From: CAVQGZ01 sp964356295
GTDB lineage: Bacteria; Actinomycetota; Actinomycetes; Jiangellales; Jiangellaceae
Assembly (NCBI GenBank): GCA_964356295.1
Contig: CAYHHE010000010.1
Span: forward strand, 1-46,253
Direction: 5' to 3'
Length of the DNA stretch: 46,253 nucleotides
Part shown: in pieces, positions 6,996 through 15,512 of the stretch
Layout: the number at the start of each line of letters is the position of its first letter
Numbering within the stretch: position 1 is the first letter of the stretch
Notes under the pieces: model-generated
Database searches by the model: none
Seen by the model: only the letters and a program-made list of their open reading frames with translations
Told to the model about the DNA's origin: nothing
Translations under genes and position numbers: made by a program

Positions 6996-7904
6996 GTGAC
7001 CAACGCGACGCCCGACGGGGGCGTCGCCGGGCCTGACGAAGGTGGGGCCGGCGCCGCAGACGACCCAGGTGTCAATCCGGAGCAGAATCCCGTCGAGTCA
7101 GTGGAGCTGCCCCCGGCAGTTGCGCCCACGCCGTCGGGAGGCCGTGGCGTCACCATGCCGGTCGCCGTTCCGGTGACGGTGGCCCTCGTGCTCGGGCTCG
7201 CCGTCGGTCTCATCCTGGGCTGGGTGATCCCTCGGCCCGGGGCGGGCAGCACCACGACGGCTGGTACGGCTGAGCCGGACACCTCCACCGGGTCGGAGTC
7301 CGCTGGAGACGATGCGGACGGGGGCGGGTCCGCCGGCGATCCTGCCCAGGGCGCACCCCAGACGCTCGACCCGGTGGCACCGCAGCCGGTCCCGGGCGGC
7401 CCGGACGGTACCGAGCAGTACGCGGGGCTGGTGATCGGCGACCAGGGTCCGCTGGTGGAGGTCTTCGAGGACTACGTGTGCCCGTTCTGCGCCCGCCTCG
7501 AGCAGGCCAGCGGCGCGAGGCTGCGGGAGTCGGCACTGGCGGGTGAGGTTCGCCTCGTCCTGCACCCGATCGCGTTCCTGACCGAGGACTCGCCACGGGC
7601 ATCCAACGCGTCCGCGTGCGTCTACCAGCACCAGGACACCGATACCTGGGCTGCCTTCCACGAGCTGCTGTACCAGACCCAGGACCCGGCGGAGACCGTC
7701 GGCCAGTTCGCCACCCCAGTCCTGCTGGAACTCGCCGCGCAGGCCGGAGCCACCAGCGACGCGGTCGGCCCGTGCATCGAATCGGGAACCTACGAGCCCT
7801 GGGTCGCTGCCCTCACCCAGCAGGCCTTCGCTCGAGGTGTCAGCGGGACACCGACCGTCGCCGTCGACGGCACGCTCGCCAACCCGGCCGAGCTCGTCCA
7901 GTAG
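6996..7904 (+). CDS. membrane-anchored DsbA-like thiol oxidoreductase
   Basis: A 302-residue protein with an acidic, Gly/Pro-rich cytoplasmic N-terminus, one transmembrane segment near residues 54-78, a flexible Ser/Gly/Asp linker, and an extracytoplasmic thioredoxin-fold domain of the DsbA/Thioredoxin_4 type. The redox motif is CPFC (Cys162 and Cys165, in DYVCPFCARLE) and the cis-proline loop is GVSGTPTV near the C-terminus. Two further cysteines (NASACVYQ and GPCIES) may form a structural disulfide. The GTG at 6996 is preferred over that at 6978 because GGAGG at 6983-6987 lies eight bases before it. It is divergent from the hydrogenase operon. A role in exported-protein disulfides is likely; direct action on the hydrogenase is only a guess. 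Confidence 0.88.
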   Translation: MTNATPDGGVAGPDEGGAGAADDPGVNPEQNPVESVELPPAVAPTPSGGRGVTMPVAVPVTVALVLGLAVGLILGWVIPRPGAGSTTTAGTAEPDTSTGSESAGDDADGGGSAGDPAQGAPQTLDPVAPQPVPGGPDGTEQYAGLVIGDQGPLVEVFEDYVCPFCARLEQASGARLRESALAGEVRLVLHPIAFLTEDSPRASNASACVYQHQDTDTWAAFHELLYQTQDPAETVGQFATPVLLELAAQAGATSDAVGPCIESGTYEPWVAALTQQAFARGVSGTPTVAVDGTLANPAELVQ

Positions 7905-7911
7905 AGCGGGC

Positions 7912-8228
7912 TCAGGCTAGGTCGGCGACCTGCGCTGCCAGGTCGGTGGCCGCTCCAGCGACGGCGGACCCACGGCTCTGGCGAGCACGCTGCCCTCACG
8001 CGCCACGACGAGCACAGCCACGGTGGACGTGTCGAGCACGTGCGCGGCGATGAACGCGGGGACGTCGGTGTACCCGGTGATGGTGCGACGCAGCACCTCG
8101 CGGTCCCGGATCCCCGCGGTCGTCCCAGCGTCGAGGAGCGCCCGCTGCCAGCGGCGACCGCGGCAAGTCCGCGAGGACGGACCTTGGCCTCTGGCCGCCT
8201 CCGTCCGCGCCGAATCCGATGTGACCAT
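7912..8228 (-). pseudogene. unrecognised reading frame, possibly frameshifted
   Basis: A minus-strand frame opens with ATG at 8228, overlapping the start codon of the divergent peptidase gene, and reads a protein-like stretch (TDVPAFIAAHVLDTSTV, then VAVLVVAREGSVLARAV). It then turns into Arg/Pro-rich sequence and ends at 7917. Moving one frame near 7960 instead gives SAVAGAATDLAAQVADLA and a TGA at 7912-7914, a far more natural C-terminus. This pattern suggests a single-base frameshift in an old gene or in the sequence. I cannot assign a family. It may also be a chance frame. Confidence 0.25.
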
Positions 8229-9567
8229 GACGACGGTCGAGACGACCGAGCACGCCCGTGAGCACGTGGCCCGGCTGTGCGCGGTGAGACCGGACCGGAG
8301 GCCGGGTAGCGCAGGCAACGCGGCCGCCACCGCCTACGTCACCGATGTGTTGCGGCACCTCGACTGGGCGGTGCACGAGCAGTGGTTCGACGTCGTGGAC
8401 TGGTCGGGGGAGCAGGGTGCGGTGATGGCCGGACGGTCACGCTGGCCGGTGTCGCCCAGCCCCTACTCGCTCGGGGTCGAGGCCGCCGGGACGCTCGTCG
8501 TCGCTCGGACGCCGGCCGACCTCACCCGCGACCTGCGGGGCTGCGTGCTGCTGATGCTGGACGACCTGGCCCGGGAGCCCCTGACACCCACCGGCTACCC
8601 CTTCTACCGCAACGACCAGCACGCCGGGATCCTCGCGACCCTGCAGCAGCAGCGCCCGCTGGTTGTGCTCGCCGGGACGGGGAAGGCCCCCGACGTGGCC
8701 GGCTCGCTCGACCCCTTCCCGCTCATCGAAGACGGTGCCTTCGCGGTTGCGACCGGGAACCTGCGGGTCGAGCCCGCGAGGCAGCTCGCTGCCCGTGCGG
8801 GGGAGCAGGTGCACGTGAGGCTTCCTGCGCACCGCTGGCCGGCAACCGCGTGCAACGTCGTCGGCACGCGGGGCGAGAGCCACGGTCGCGTGCTCATCGT
8901 GGCGCACGTGGACAGCAAGCCGGGGACGCCTGGAGCGGTGGACAACGCCTCCGGTGTCGCCGTCCTGCTGCTCGTGGCCGAGCTGCTCAGCGAGGCATTC
9001 CAGCACGCCGAGCCCAGGACCGGGGTCGAGCTGCTCGCAGTCAACGGAGAGGACTACTACGCGGCGTCCGGTGAGGTCGCCTACCTCGAGCAGGCCGCAG
9101 AACACCTGGACGAGATCGCTGTGCTGGTCAACGTCGACGGCGTCGGGTACCGCGGTGGTGCCACAGGACTGTCGACCTACGGGGTGCCCGACGAGGCTGC
9201 GGCAGTGCTGTCGGCGCTGGTCGACCGCCACCTGACCGTCGTGCCGGGACCCTCGTGGTACCAGAGCGACCACATGGTGTTCGTCCCCCGCGGGGTGCCC
9301 GCCGTGGCTGCGACGAGCGAGCCGCTGGACGTTGTTCTCGCCGAGGTGGCGCACTCGCCGCACGACACCCCGGACAAGGTCGACCCCGGCTTGCTCACCG
9401 ACCTCGCGGACCTGCTCGCGGCGCTCGTCACCGAGGGGGTCCCCGCGACCACCCCACCGATGGCGCCCTTGATCAAGGTCCAGCAACCCCAGACCGGCCC
9501 TGGTCACGGTCGTGACGCGCAGTCCGGGGCTGCGCTCGAAGCCGGCGCTACGACCCGGCCGGCGTGA
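8227..9567 (+). CDS. M28-family zinc aminopeptidase-like protein
   Basis: A 446-residue metallopeptidase-like protein. The zinc-ligand signature of family M28 is present in order: His and Asp in IVAHVDSKPGTPGAVDNASG, the catalytic Glu in VNGEDYY, Asp in VNVDGVGY, and a late His in AHSPHDTPDKVD. An inserted PA-like segment (residues about 85-200) precedes the catalytic half, as in many M28 proteins. No signal peptide is visible, so it may be cytosolic. ATG 8227 is chosen; GTG 8221 is in frame, and neither has a clear ribosome site. Its 3' end overlaps that of the converging MMPL gene by 20 bases. The peptide substrate is unknown, and some M28 members are not peptidases (glutaminyl cyclases). 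Confidence 0.88.
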   Translation: MTTVETTEHAREHVARLCAVRPDRRPGSAGNAAATAYVTDVLRHLDWAVHEQWFDVVDWSGEQGAVMAGRSRWPVSPSPYSLGVEAAGTLVVARTPADLTRDLRGCVLLMLDDLAREPLTPTGYPFYRNDQHAGILATLQQQRPLVVLAGTGKAPDVAGSLDPFPLIEDGAFAVATGNLRVEPARQLAARAGEQVHVRLPAHRWPATACNVVGTRGESHGRVLIVAHVDSKPGTPGAVDNASGVAVLLLVAELLSEAFQHAEPRTGVELLAVNGEDYYAASGEVAYLEQAAEHLDEIAVLVNVDGVGYRGGATGLSTYGVPDEAAAVLSALVDRHLTVVPGPSWYQSDHMVFVPRGVPAVAATSEPLDVVLAEVAHSPHDTPDKVDPGLLTDLADLLAALVTEGVPATTPPMAPLIKVQQPQTGPGHGRDAQSGAALEAGATTRPA

Positions 9568-11869
9568 GCTCCCGCTCGCCTTCCAGCTCGGGGTCGTCGG
9601 CGATCTCGTCCTGTCCACCCTCGATGGTCACCGTCGGGAGCACCCGCGCCAGCGGCCCCGGCAGCCACCAGTTCGGCTTGCCGATGATCGTCATCACCGA
9701 CGGCACGAGCACCAGCCGGACGATGAACGCGTCGATGAGCACTGCCGAGCCCAGGGCCACCCCGAACAGCTTGATCTCGGTGGTGGGACTGGGCACGAAC
9801 GCCAGGAAGACGCTGGCCATGATGAGCGCAGCGATCACCACCACGCGCCCCGAGCCCGCCAGGCCACGCCGGACGGCCGTTGCGTTGTCGCCGGTGCGCA
9901 GCCACTCCTCCTGCATCCGTGACACCAGGAACACCTGGTAGTCCATCGACAGGCCGAAAAGGATGGCGAACACCATGACCGGCAGGAACGGGAAGACCGG
10001 CCCGGTGCTCTCCACACCGATCAGCTCCGCACCCCACCCCCAGGAGAACACGGCGGTGGTCACCCCCAGCGCCGCGGCCAGGCTCAGCAGGCTGGTCAGC
10101 GCGCCGGTCAGCGGCACCACCACCGACCGGAAGAGGATCACCAGGGCGAGGAAGCCCAGCCCGACCACGACGGCCAGGAACAGCGGCAGCGCGTCGGCGA
10201 TCACGTCGGTGAAGTCGGCGGTGACCGCCTGGAAACCCCCGACGTAGGCCTCGACGCCGGTGGCCTGCTCGACAGCCGGGACCGTCTCGGTACGGATCCT
10301 GTCCAGCAGCTCGGTGGTCGCGACGTCCTGCGGGGCAGACTCGGGCACCACCTGCACGGCGGTCACCTCGTCGGCGGGTTGCAGGGCCAGCGGGATCATC
10401 TCGACCGTGGGCAGCGTCCCGGCCACCCCCTCGGTCTGGTCCAACGCGGTGATCGTCGCTGCCAGCGCCTGCGCGTCCCCGGCCTCGGGCAGCGCGACGG
10501 CGACGAAGAACGGGCCGTTGACGCCTGCCCCGAACCCTTCGGCAAGCAGGTCGTAGCCCGTGCGCAGCGACGAGCCCTCGGCGCGTCCACCGTCGTCGGA
10601 GAAGCCGAGCCGCAGACTCAACGTGGGAGCGGCGATGAGCAGCACCAGCGCCAGTGCGGCGCCCGCGCTCAGCCAAGGGCGACGCTGCAGCAGGCGGCCG
10701 TAGTGGGCGAACCCGCCGCCCTCGGGGTGGAAGTCCCGCTGCCGGCGGGCCCACGGCATCTTCCAGCCCAGGGCGCGGTCGCCGAGGAGGCTGAGCAGGG
10801 CGGGCAGGAACCACAGAGCGCTGATCATCATCATCGCCACGGTGGTCGCGGCCGCGATGGCCAGGCCGTAGAAGAACGAGATGCCGAGAACGAGAAGCCC
10901 CATCAGCGCGATGATCACAGCCGTTCCGGCGAAGGCGACCGCCCGTCCGGACGTGCGCACCGACTCCAGCGCCGCAGAACGCGGGTCGTGACCGACCTGG
11001 ACCGACTGGCGGTACCTGTTGGTGATGAACAGGGCGTAGTCGATGCCGACGCCCAGTCCGATCATGGCCGCCAGGGTCGGCCCGAAGGTGGCCACGTCCA
11101 GGAAGGCCGCGGTGACGACGACGAGCGACAGCCCCCCGGCGAGCCCGACCAGGGCGGTGACGATGGGGAGTCCGGCAGCGATCGCGCTGCCGAAGGCGAT
11201 GAGCAGGATGATCAGGGCGACCGTGACGCCCACCGCCTCGCCGAGCGCGGGGGGCTCGGCCTCAGCGAAGCCCAGGACAGCTCCGCTGGCGCCGACGGTC
11301 AGGCCGTCCTGCCCGTCGGCAGCCTCGACGGCGTCGATGAAGGCGATGGCCTGCTCTGGGTCGAGCGCGTCGCCGTCCAGCTCGAGGGTTGCGGTCGCGT
11401 AGGCGACCGTTCCGTCCGAGCTGATGGGTGAGGTGGCCGCAGCCGCGGCCTCGAGTGCGCCCTGCACCGTGGCGGCCTGCTCGGGGGGAAGCTGCGACAG
11501 GTCGGGAACCGGCGGCGCCTGGCAGCCGTCGCCGTAGGTGGTGCCGTAGGGGGAGGTCACGCAGGTGACGGAGTCGAGCGAGGCGATCTCCTCCAGCGTC
11601 GGTTCGATCGCGGCGACGACCTCGGGGTCGGTGACCGAGCCGGAGTCCGGTGACCAGACCACGCGCGCCTGCCCACCGGAGGACTCAGAGGCCGCCGCGG
11701 TCTGCGACAGCAGCTCGGTGGCTGTCGCGGACTCGGTGTCGGGGAGCTCGAACGAGTCGACGAACTCCCCGCCGAAACGGCCGGCGATGACACCGAGCGC
11801 GACGAGGAGCATCGCGAACGCGACGAGGGCCTGCTTGGGCTTGGTCACTGCCCAGGTGGACAGTCGCAT
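9548..11869 (-). CDS. MMPL/RND-family exporter
   Basis: A 773-residue proton-driven transporter of the MMPL branch of the RND superfamily. The layout is a first helix, a periplasmic domain, a bundle of membrane segments, then a second helix, domain and bundle, giving about 12 helices. The paired motifs GVGIDYALF in the first half and GLSMDYQVF in the second carry the proton-relay aspartate-tyrosine pairs of the family. The start ATG follows the tetR stop by nine bases, with GGAG between them, so tetR and this gene form one unit. MMPL proteins export lipids or hydrophobic compounds; here a TetR-controlled efflux role is the simplest reading. The substrate is unknown. Confidence 0.93.
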   Translation of the reverse strand: MRLSTWAVTKPKQALVAFAMLLVALGVIAGRFGGEFVDSFELPDTESATATELLSQTAAASESSGGQARVVWSPDSGSVTDPEVVAAIEPTLEEIASLDSVTCVTSPYGTTYGDGCQAPPVPDLSQLPPEQAATVQGALEAAAAATSPISSDGTVAYATATLELDGDALDPEQAIAFIDAVEAADGQDGLTVGASGAVLGFAEAEPPALGEAVGVTVALIILLIAFGSAIAAGLPIVTALVGLAGGLSLVVVTAAFLDVATFGPTLAAMIGLGVGIDYALFITNRYRQSVQVGHDPRSAALESVRTSGRAVAFAGTAVIIALMGLLVLGISFFYGLAIAAATTVAMMMISALWFLPALLSLLGDRALGWKMPWARRQRDFHPEGGGFAHYGRLLQRRPWLSAGAALALVLLIAAPTLSLRLGFSDDGGRAEGSSLRTGYDLLAEGFGAGVNGPFFVAVALPEAGDAQALAATITALDQTEGVAGTLPTVEMIPLALQPADEVTAVQVVPESAPQDVATTELLDRIRTETVPAVEQATGVEAYVGGFQAVTADFTDVIADALPLFLAVVVGLGFLALVILFRSVVVPLTGALTSLLSLAAALGVTTAVFSWGWGAELIGVESTGPVFPFLPVMVFAILFGLSMDYQVFLVSRMQEEWLRTGDNATAVRRGLAGSGRVVVIAALIMASVFLAFVPSPTTEIKLFGVALGSAVLIDAFIVRLVLVPSVMTIIGKPNWWLPGPLARVLPTVTIEGGQDEIADDPELEGERELTPAGS

Positions 11870-11878
11870 GGTGGGCTC

Positions 11879-12439
11879 CTAGGAGGTGACGGCGTCCCGC
11901 AGGACGTCGGACAGCATGGTGGTCAGGTCGTGGGTGGGGACGTGGCGGAACTCGGTGACCACAGCGGGGATGCCGGCGAACGCGACGGCGAGAGCGACCT
12001 GCTGGCGCAGCGAGGCATCGGGTCCGGCCAGCAGAACAACCAGACGTGCCTGCAGGCGTTGGAACCTGGCCAGCAGGTCGGGATTGCGGCCCAGCGCGCT
12101 GGCGATGTCGTGCGCGGGCTTCATCGACAGCGGGCTGGTGGGCCGCCGTGCGACCGCGAAGCCGACGAGTGCGCGGATGGCATGGTCGGTGCGCTCGGCT
12201 CCAGGCGGCTCGTCCTCCAGCTCCGCCACGAGTCTCTCGGTCTCCTCGACGTGACGGCCCATGACTGCGGCGAGCAGGTCGTCCTTGGTCCCGAAGTGGT
12301 ACAGCAGCGCAGCCTTCGAGTAGCCGGCCTCGGCGGCGATCTCCTCCAACGACGTGGCCTGGAAGCCCTGCTCGGCGAAGCGGCGCGCGGCGATGGTGAC
12401 GAACTCCTCGCGGGTCTGCTCCCTCGTGAGCCGCTTCAC
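11879..12439 (-). CDS. TetR-family transcriptional repressor
   Basis: A 186-residue regulator. The N-terminal helix-turn-helix (REEFVTIAARRFAEQGFQAT, then SLEEIAAEAGYSKAALLYHF) is typical of TetR proteins, and the rest forms an all-helical ligand-binding domain with no recognisable ligand. The GTG at 12439 is preferred to an upstream TTG at 12475, because the longer reading would place the palindromic operator (12454-12469) inside the coding region. The gene lies just ahead of the MMPL exporter on the same strand and just behind the P450. It probably represses itself and the exporter. Confidence 0.93.
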   Translation of the reverse strand: MKRLTREQTREEFVTIAARRFAEQGFQATSLEEIAAEAGYSKAALLYHFGTKDDLLAAVMGRHVEETERLVAELEDEPPGAERTDHAIRALVGFAVARRPTSPLSMKPAHDIASALGRNPDLLARFQRLQARLVVLLAGPDASLRQQVALAVAFAGIPAVVTEFRHVPTHDLTTMLSDVLRDAVTS

Positions 12440-12453
12440 GTCACGAAGTGTTT

Positions 12454-12488
12454 CTGACCGACCGGTCAGAGTCAAACCGGACGGTCAG
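12454..12488. promoter_or_regulatory. palindromic TetR operator
   Basis: CTGACCGACCGGTCAG at 12454-12469 is a palindrome with perfect 7-base arms around a central AC. A further half-site, CCGGACGGTCAG, lies alongside at about 12477-12488. It sits 15 bases before the tetR start codon, the normal place for an autoregulatory TetR operator, and directly after the P450 stop codon. Confidence 0.75.
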
Positions 12489-12507
12489 TTGTTGTTCAGT
12501 CACGCTC

Positions 12508-13809
12508 CTACTGGACGGTGAGGACGAGGCCGCCCCGCGGCTTGGGGATCGGCACGGCCTCGATCGTCACGGTCTGGCCGGGCCGGGCGGCCACCCGATG
12601 CTCGGCGAACAGGCGCGCGACGACTGCCTTGGTCATGAGCTCGGCGAGGTGGTTGCCGATGCAGAGGTGAGCCCCCCCTCCGAAGGGCACGTACAGGTGG
12701 GAGTGCTGCCTGTCCTCGGCGCGATCCGGGGAGAACCGGGTGGGGTCGAACTCGTCGGGGTCGCTCCACCAGTCCGGGTGCCGGTGCAAGGCAAGGCTGG
12801 CTGCGGTGATCATCGTCCCGGCCGGGATCGCCCACCCGTCGATGACGCTGTCCCGGACGACCCCTCGGGGGGAGAACGGGACGGGCGGGCTCAGGCGCAG
12901 CGCCTCCTTCATCACCAGCTCGGTGGCCCTCATCTGGTGGTGGGTGTCCAGGGTGACCGGCTCGCCGCGCAGGCCCTGCGCCTCCTCGACGACGGCGTCC
13001 TGCCAGGACGGGTGCTGGGACAGCTGCCAGAGCATGACCGCCAGCGTGGACGTGGTGGTGTCGTGCGCGGCCAGGAGCAGGAAGATCATGTGATCGACGA
13101 CCTCGTCGATCGGCAACGTCGAACCGTCCTCGGTTGTGGCGTGGGCCAGCCGGGAGAGCAGGTCGACGGTCTCGGGACTACCGCGCCGGTCGTTCACCAT
13201 CTCGGTGACCAGGCGCTCCAGCCTCGCGCGGGCCCGCACCCCTCGTCCGTAGGTGGTCCCCGGCAGGTCGAGGCGCAGCGGCGCCATCGATGCCTTCATC
13301 ATCGCCACGAACGAGGCGTTGACCGTCTCGGCCTGCGCCCCGAGCGAGGCCCCGACGAAGACCTGCGCGGCGATGTCCAGGGTGAGTCGCTTGACCAGGG
13401 CGTACACATCCACCGGCCCACCGACGCCGCGCAGGTGCTGTGCGGCGATGTCGTCGACCTGCTCCATGTACCCGTCCAGCGCCCGCCGACGGAACGCCTG
13501 CTGCATCACCCGGCGATGGAAGTGGTGGTCGTCGAAGTCGCGCAGCATGAGCCCGCGCCGGAACATCGGGCCGATGGTGAAGGACCAGCCGATCTGCGAG
13601 GAGAACGCCGACTCCCGGTCCAGGTAGATGGTGCGGGTGGCCTCCGGGGTCAGGAACGCCACCGTCGGCTGGCCGAGCACCCTCAGGGCGAACACGTCTC
13701 CGTGGCGTCGGCGCTCGCGCTCGAGCAGCCCGCGGGCGTCGCGCAGGAACGGGACGGTGTGCCCGAGGACGGGCAGGCTTGTGCTGGTGGGGATGCTCGC
13801 CGGCGGCAT
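12508..13809 (-). CDS. cytochrome P450
   Basis: A soluble heme monooxygenase of 433 residues. The heme-binding loop is FGGGAHLCIG with the axial Cys383, the I-helix oxygen-activation motif is AAHDTTTS, and the K-helix ExxR is EALR. The segment DFDDHHFHRRVMQQAF near residue 95 resembles the CYP110/CYP120-like group of bacterial P450s, whose members act on fatty or terpenoid substrates; that placement is a guess. ATG 13809 follows AAGGAGGA closely. It is divergent from a cyclic-nucleotide-binding protein. No ferredoxin or reductase gene is nearby, so redox partners must come from elsewhere. It may share the TetR/MMPL regulatory unit downstream. Confidence 0.94.
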   Translation of the reverse strand: MPPASIPTSTSLPVLGHTVPFLRDARGLLERERRRHGDVFALRVLGQPTVAFLTPEATRTIYLDRESAFSSQIGWSFTIGPMFRRGLMLRDFDDHHFHRRVMQQAFRRRALDGYMEQVDDIAAQHLRGVGGPVDVYALVKRLTLDIAAQVFVGASLGAQAETVNASFVAMMKASMAPLRLDLPGTTYGRGVRARARLERLVTEMVNDRRGSPETVDLLSRLAHATTEDGSTLPIDEVVDHMIFLLLAAHDTTTSTLAVMLWQLSQHPSWQDAVVEEAQGLRGEPVTLDTHHQMRATELVMKEALRLSPPVPFSPRGVVRDSVIDGWAIPAGTMITAASLALHRHPDWWSDPDEFDPTRFSPDRAEDRQHSHLYVPFGGGAHLCIGNHLAELMTKAVVARLFAEHRVAARPGQTVTIEAVPIPKPRGGLVLTVQ

Positions 13810-13887
13810 GGGGTCCTCCTTCAGCCACTCCGGCCCAGGGGAGCGGACGGTGGGTAGGCTCAAGGTAGCCAACACAGGAGAGGTGTC

Positions 13888-14355
13888 ATGGCAGAGGTGA
13901 CCGGGCTTCCGCCGTCCTACGTGATGGCCGAGCTGCGCCGCGTGGACCTGCTGCGGGGTCTGGACGATGACGTGCTCGAGCGCCTGTGCGAGCGCGTGCT
14001 GGTTGCCGACCACGAGCCCGGCGAGGCCGTGCTCGAAGAGGGCAGCGACGCTGCGGGCATGCACCTCGTGTTCAGCGGCACAGCCGTCGTGGAACGAGAC
14101 GGCGTGCCCCTGGCCGTGATCGGGCCCGGTGACCACGTCGGGGAGATCGCCCTGCTCGACGGGAAGCCCCGGATGGCGACGGTGCGCGCCCATGACCGCG
14201 TCCGAACCGGCTTCCTGACCTCGAAGGACTTCCTGGACATGCTGGAGAGCAGTCCCGAGCTGGCGTTGGAGCTGCTGGTCGCGCTGGCGGCGCGGTTCCG
14301 TCGGGTCGAGGAGCGGTTGGCTCTGCTGGAGTCCGCGCTCGAGGGCGAGAGCTGA
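13888..14355 (+). CDS. cyclic-nucleotide-binding domain protein
   Basis: A 155-residue protein consisting of a single CAP/CRP-type cyclic nucleotide-binding domain with no helix-turn-helix or catalytic domain attached. The phosphate-binding cassette reads GEIALLDGKPRMATV, with the Glu and Arg that contact cyclic nucleotide phosphate and ribose. ATG 13888 follows AGGAGAGG. It lies 78 bases from the divergent P450 and 20 bases before a small hydrolase. Stand-alone domains of this kind occur in actinobacteria; whether it binds cAMP, and what it then contacts, is unknown. Confidence 0.88.
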   Translation: MAEVTGLPPSYVMAELRRVDLLRGLDDDVLERLCERVLVADHEPGEAVLEEGSDAAGMHLVFSGTAVVERDGVPLAVIGPGDHVGEIALLDGKPRMATVRAHDRVRTGFLTSKDFLDMLESSPELALELLVALAARFRRVEERLALLESALEGES

Positions 14356-14375
14356 CCGGCCGCTGACACACGGAC

Positions 14376-14957
14376 GTGACACTGCTCATGCTGCACGGGC
14401 TGTCGGGCAACGAGCCCGAGCACTGGCAGACGTGGCTGGCCACCAGGGTTGCCTCGGACGGGGTCGAGGTGCGCTACCCGGACTTCCCCGACCCCGACGC
14501 ACCCAGCGTGCGGGGCTGGATGGCAGCGCTGGACGCCGCGATCGCGGACGTGGCGGCACAAGACCTGCTCGTCGCCGCTCACTCGGTGGGCTGCCACCTG
14601 TGGATGCACCTGGCACTGACCCGGTACGCCGCGCAGGTGCACCGACCCCGGGCCGCCCGCGTGGTGCTCGTGGCGCCGCCCGGCGCGGCGGAGGTGGCGG
14701 CCGACATCCCGACCTTCACCCCCGCCACCGTGCGCGCCGAGGCGCTGCTGGCGGCCTGTCCCGACACGGCTGTCGTCCTGGGAGAGGGCGACCCCTGGCT
14801 CGCTGACCCCGCGCCGGTCCTGCAGTCGGGGCTGGCGGTGCGCTGGGTCGCCGACGGGTCACACCTCAACGTCCCCGCCGGGTACGGGCCGTGGCCGGCG
14901 ATGCTGGCCTGGACACGCGGAGGGCCCGCCCCCGGCGCGGCCTACGGCCTGCGATAG
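14376..14957 (+). CDS. small serine hydrolase, RBBP9/YdeN family
   Basis: A 193-residue alpha/beta hydrolase of the RBBP9/YdeN type. It opens with LMLHGLSGNEPEHWQTW, the family-typical start. The nucleophile loop is AAHSVGC (Ser in HSxG), the acid is in LGEGDPWL, and the final His is in DGSHLNVPAGYGPWP. GTG 14376 begins 20 bases after the preceding gene on the same strand, so the two are probably cotranscribed. The physiological substrate is unknown in most bacteria; esterase activity is reported for the family. Confidence 0.88.
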   Translation: MTLLMLHGLSGNEPEHWQTWLATRVASDGVEVRYPDFPDPDAPSVRGWMAALDAAIADVAAQDLLVAAHSVGCHLWMHLALTRYAAQVHRPRAARVVLVAPPGAAEVAADIPTFTPATVRAEALLAACPDTAVVLGEGDPWLADPAPVLQSGLAVRWVADGSHLNVPAGYGPWPAMLAWTRGGPAPGAAYGLR

Positions 14958-14963
14958 TGGGGT

Positions 14964-15512
14964 CTACCGCTCGACGAGTGGGCAGGCCACGGCACGCCAG
15001 ATGACCAGCTTGGCGGTCTCGTGGTCCACCGACGGGACGTACTCGACGCCGTCCCAGGACGGGAACTCCGACTGCTCACGCCACTGCGCGATGCCGTCGC
15101 GGACATCGTCCTCGTCCTGGTCGCACAGCACGGCGGGGTCGACCCCGCGCAGCAGCCCGGAGTCGGGCGGGTTCTCGGCGTAGACGGCCCGCGTGTAGGC
15201 CAGCTCCTGGCGCTCGAAGTCCTCGCTCAGCGGGCGGCTCTCGTCCACCGACCCCGAGCGCCCCTCGTCGCACCGCTCGACCAGGACGAACCCCTCGACC
15301 CCGAACATGACGGCGTAGTAGTCGTCGGCGCAGGCGTAGGCCTTGGCCTCGTCCGCGAGCTCGTCGAAGGAGGACATCGCGGCGTCGTACTCCTGCCGGC
15401 TCACGCCCTGCGAGCACGACACCACGCAGGCAGTGGCCGCAACGACGACGCACACGGCGGCGCAGCGGCGGCGGGCTCGGCTGCTCACACCCGACATGGT
15501 GGCAAACGTCAT
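14964..15512 (-). CDS. lipoprotein, paralogue of the upstream gene
   Basis: A 182-residue predicted lipoprotein. It has an Arg-rich N-terminus, a hydrophobic stretch and a lipobox-like CVVSC near residue 33. The mature part shares with the product of the upstream gene a KAYAC motif, a central RQELAY segment, FPSWDGVEYVPSV and a CP near the C-terminus, so the two arose by duplication. ATG 15512 overlaps the stop codon of the upstream gene by four bases (ATGA), which also argues for this start. No known domain is recognised. The conserved cysteines in the mature part may form disulfides on the cell surface. Confidence 0.75.
   Translation of the reverse strand: MTFATMSGVSSRARRRCAAVCVVVAATACVVSCSQGVSRQEYDAAMSSFDELADEAKAYACADDYYAVMFGVEGFVLVERCDEGRSGSVDESRPLSEDFERQELAYTRAVYAENPPDSGLLRGVDPAVLCDQDEDDVRDGIAQWREQSEFPSWDGVEYVPSVDHETAKLVIWRAVACPLVER

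Noticed and set aside
10379..11431. Open plus-strand frame of 350 codons
   Set aside because: Antisense to the MMPL exporter; low-complexity charged composition.
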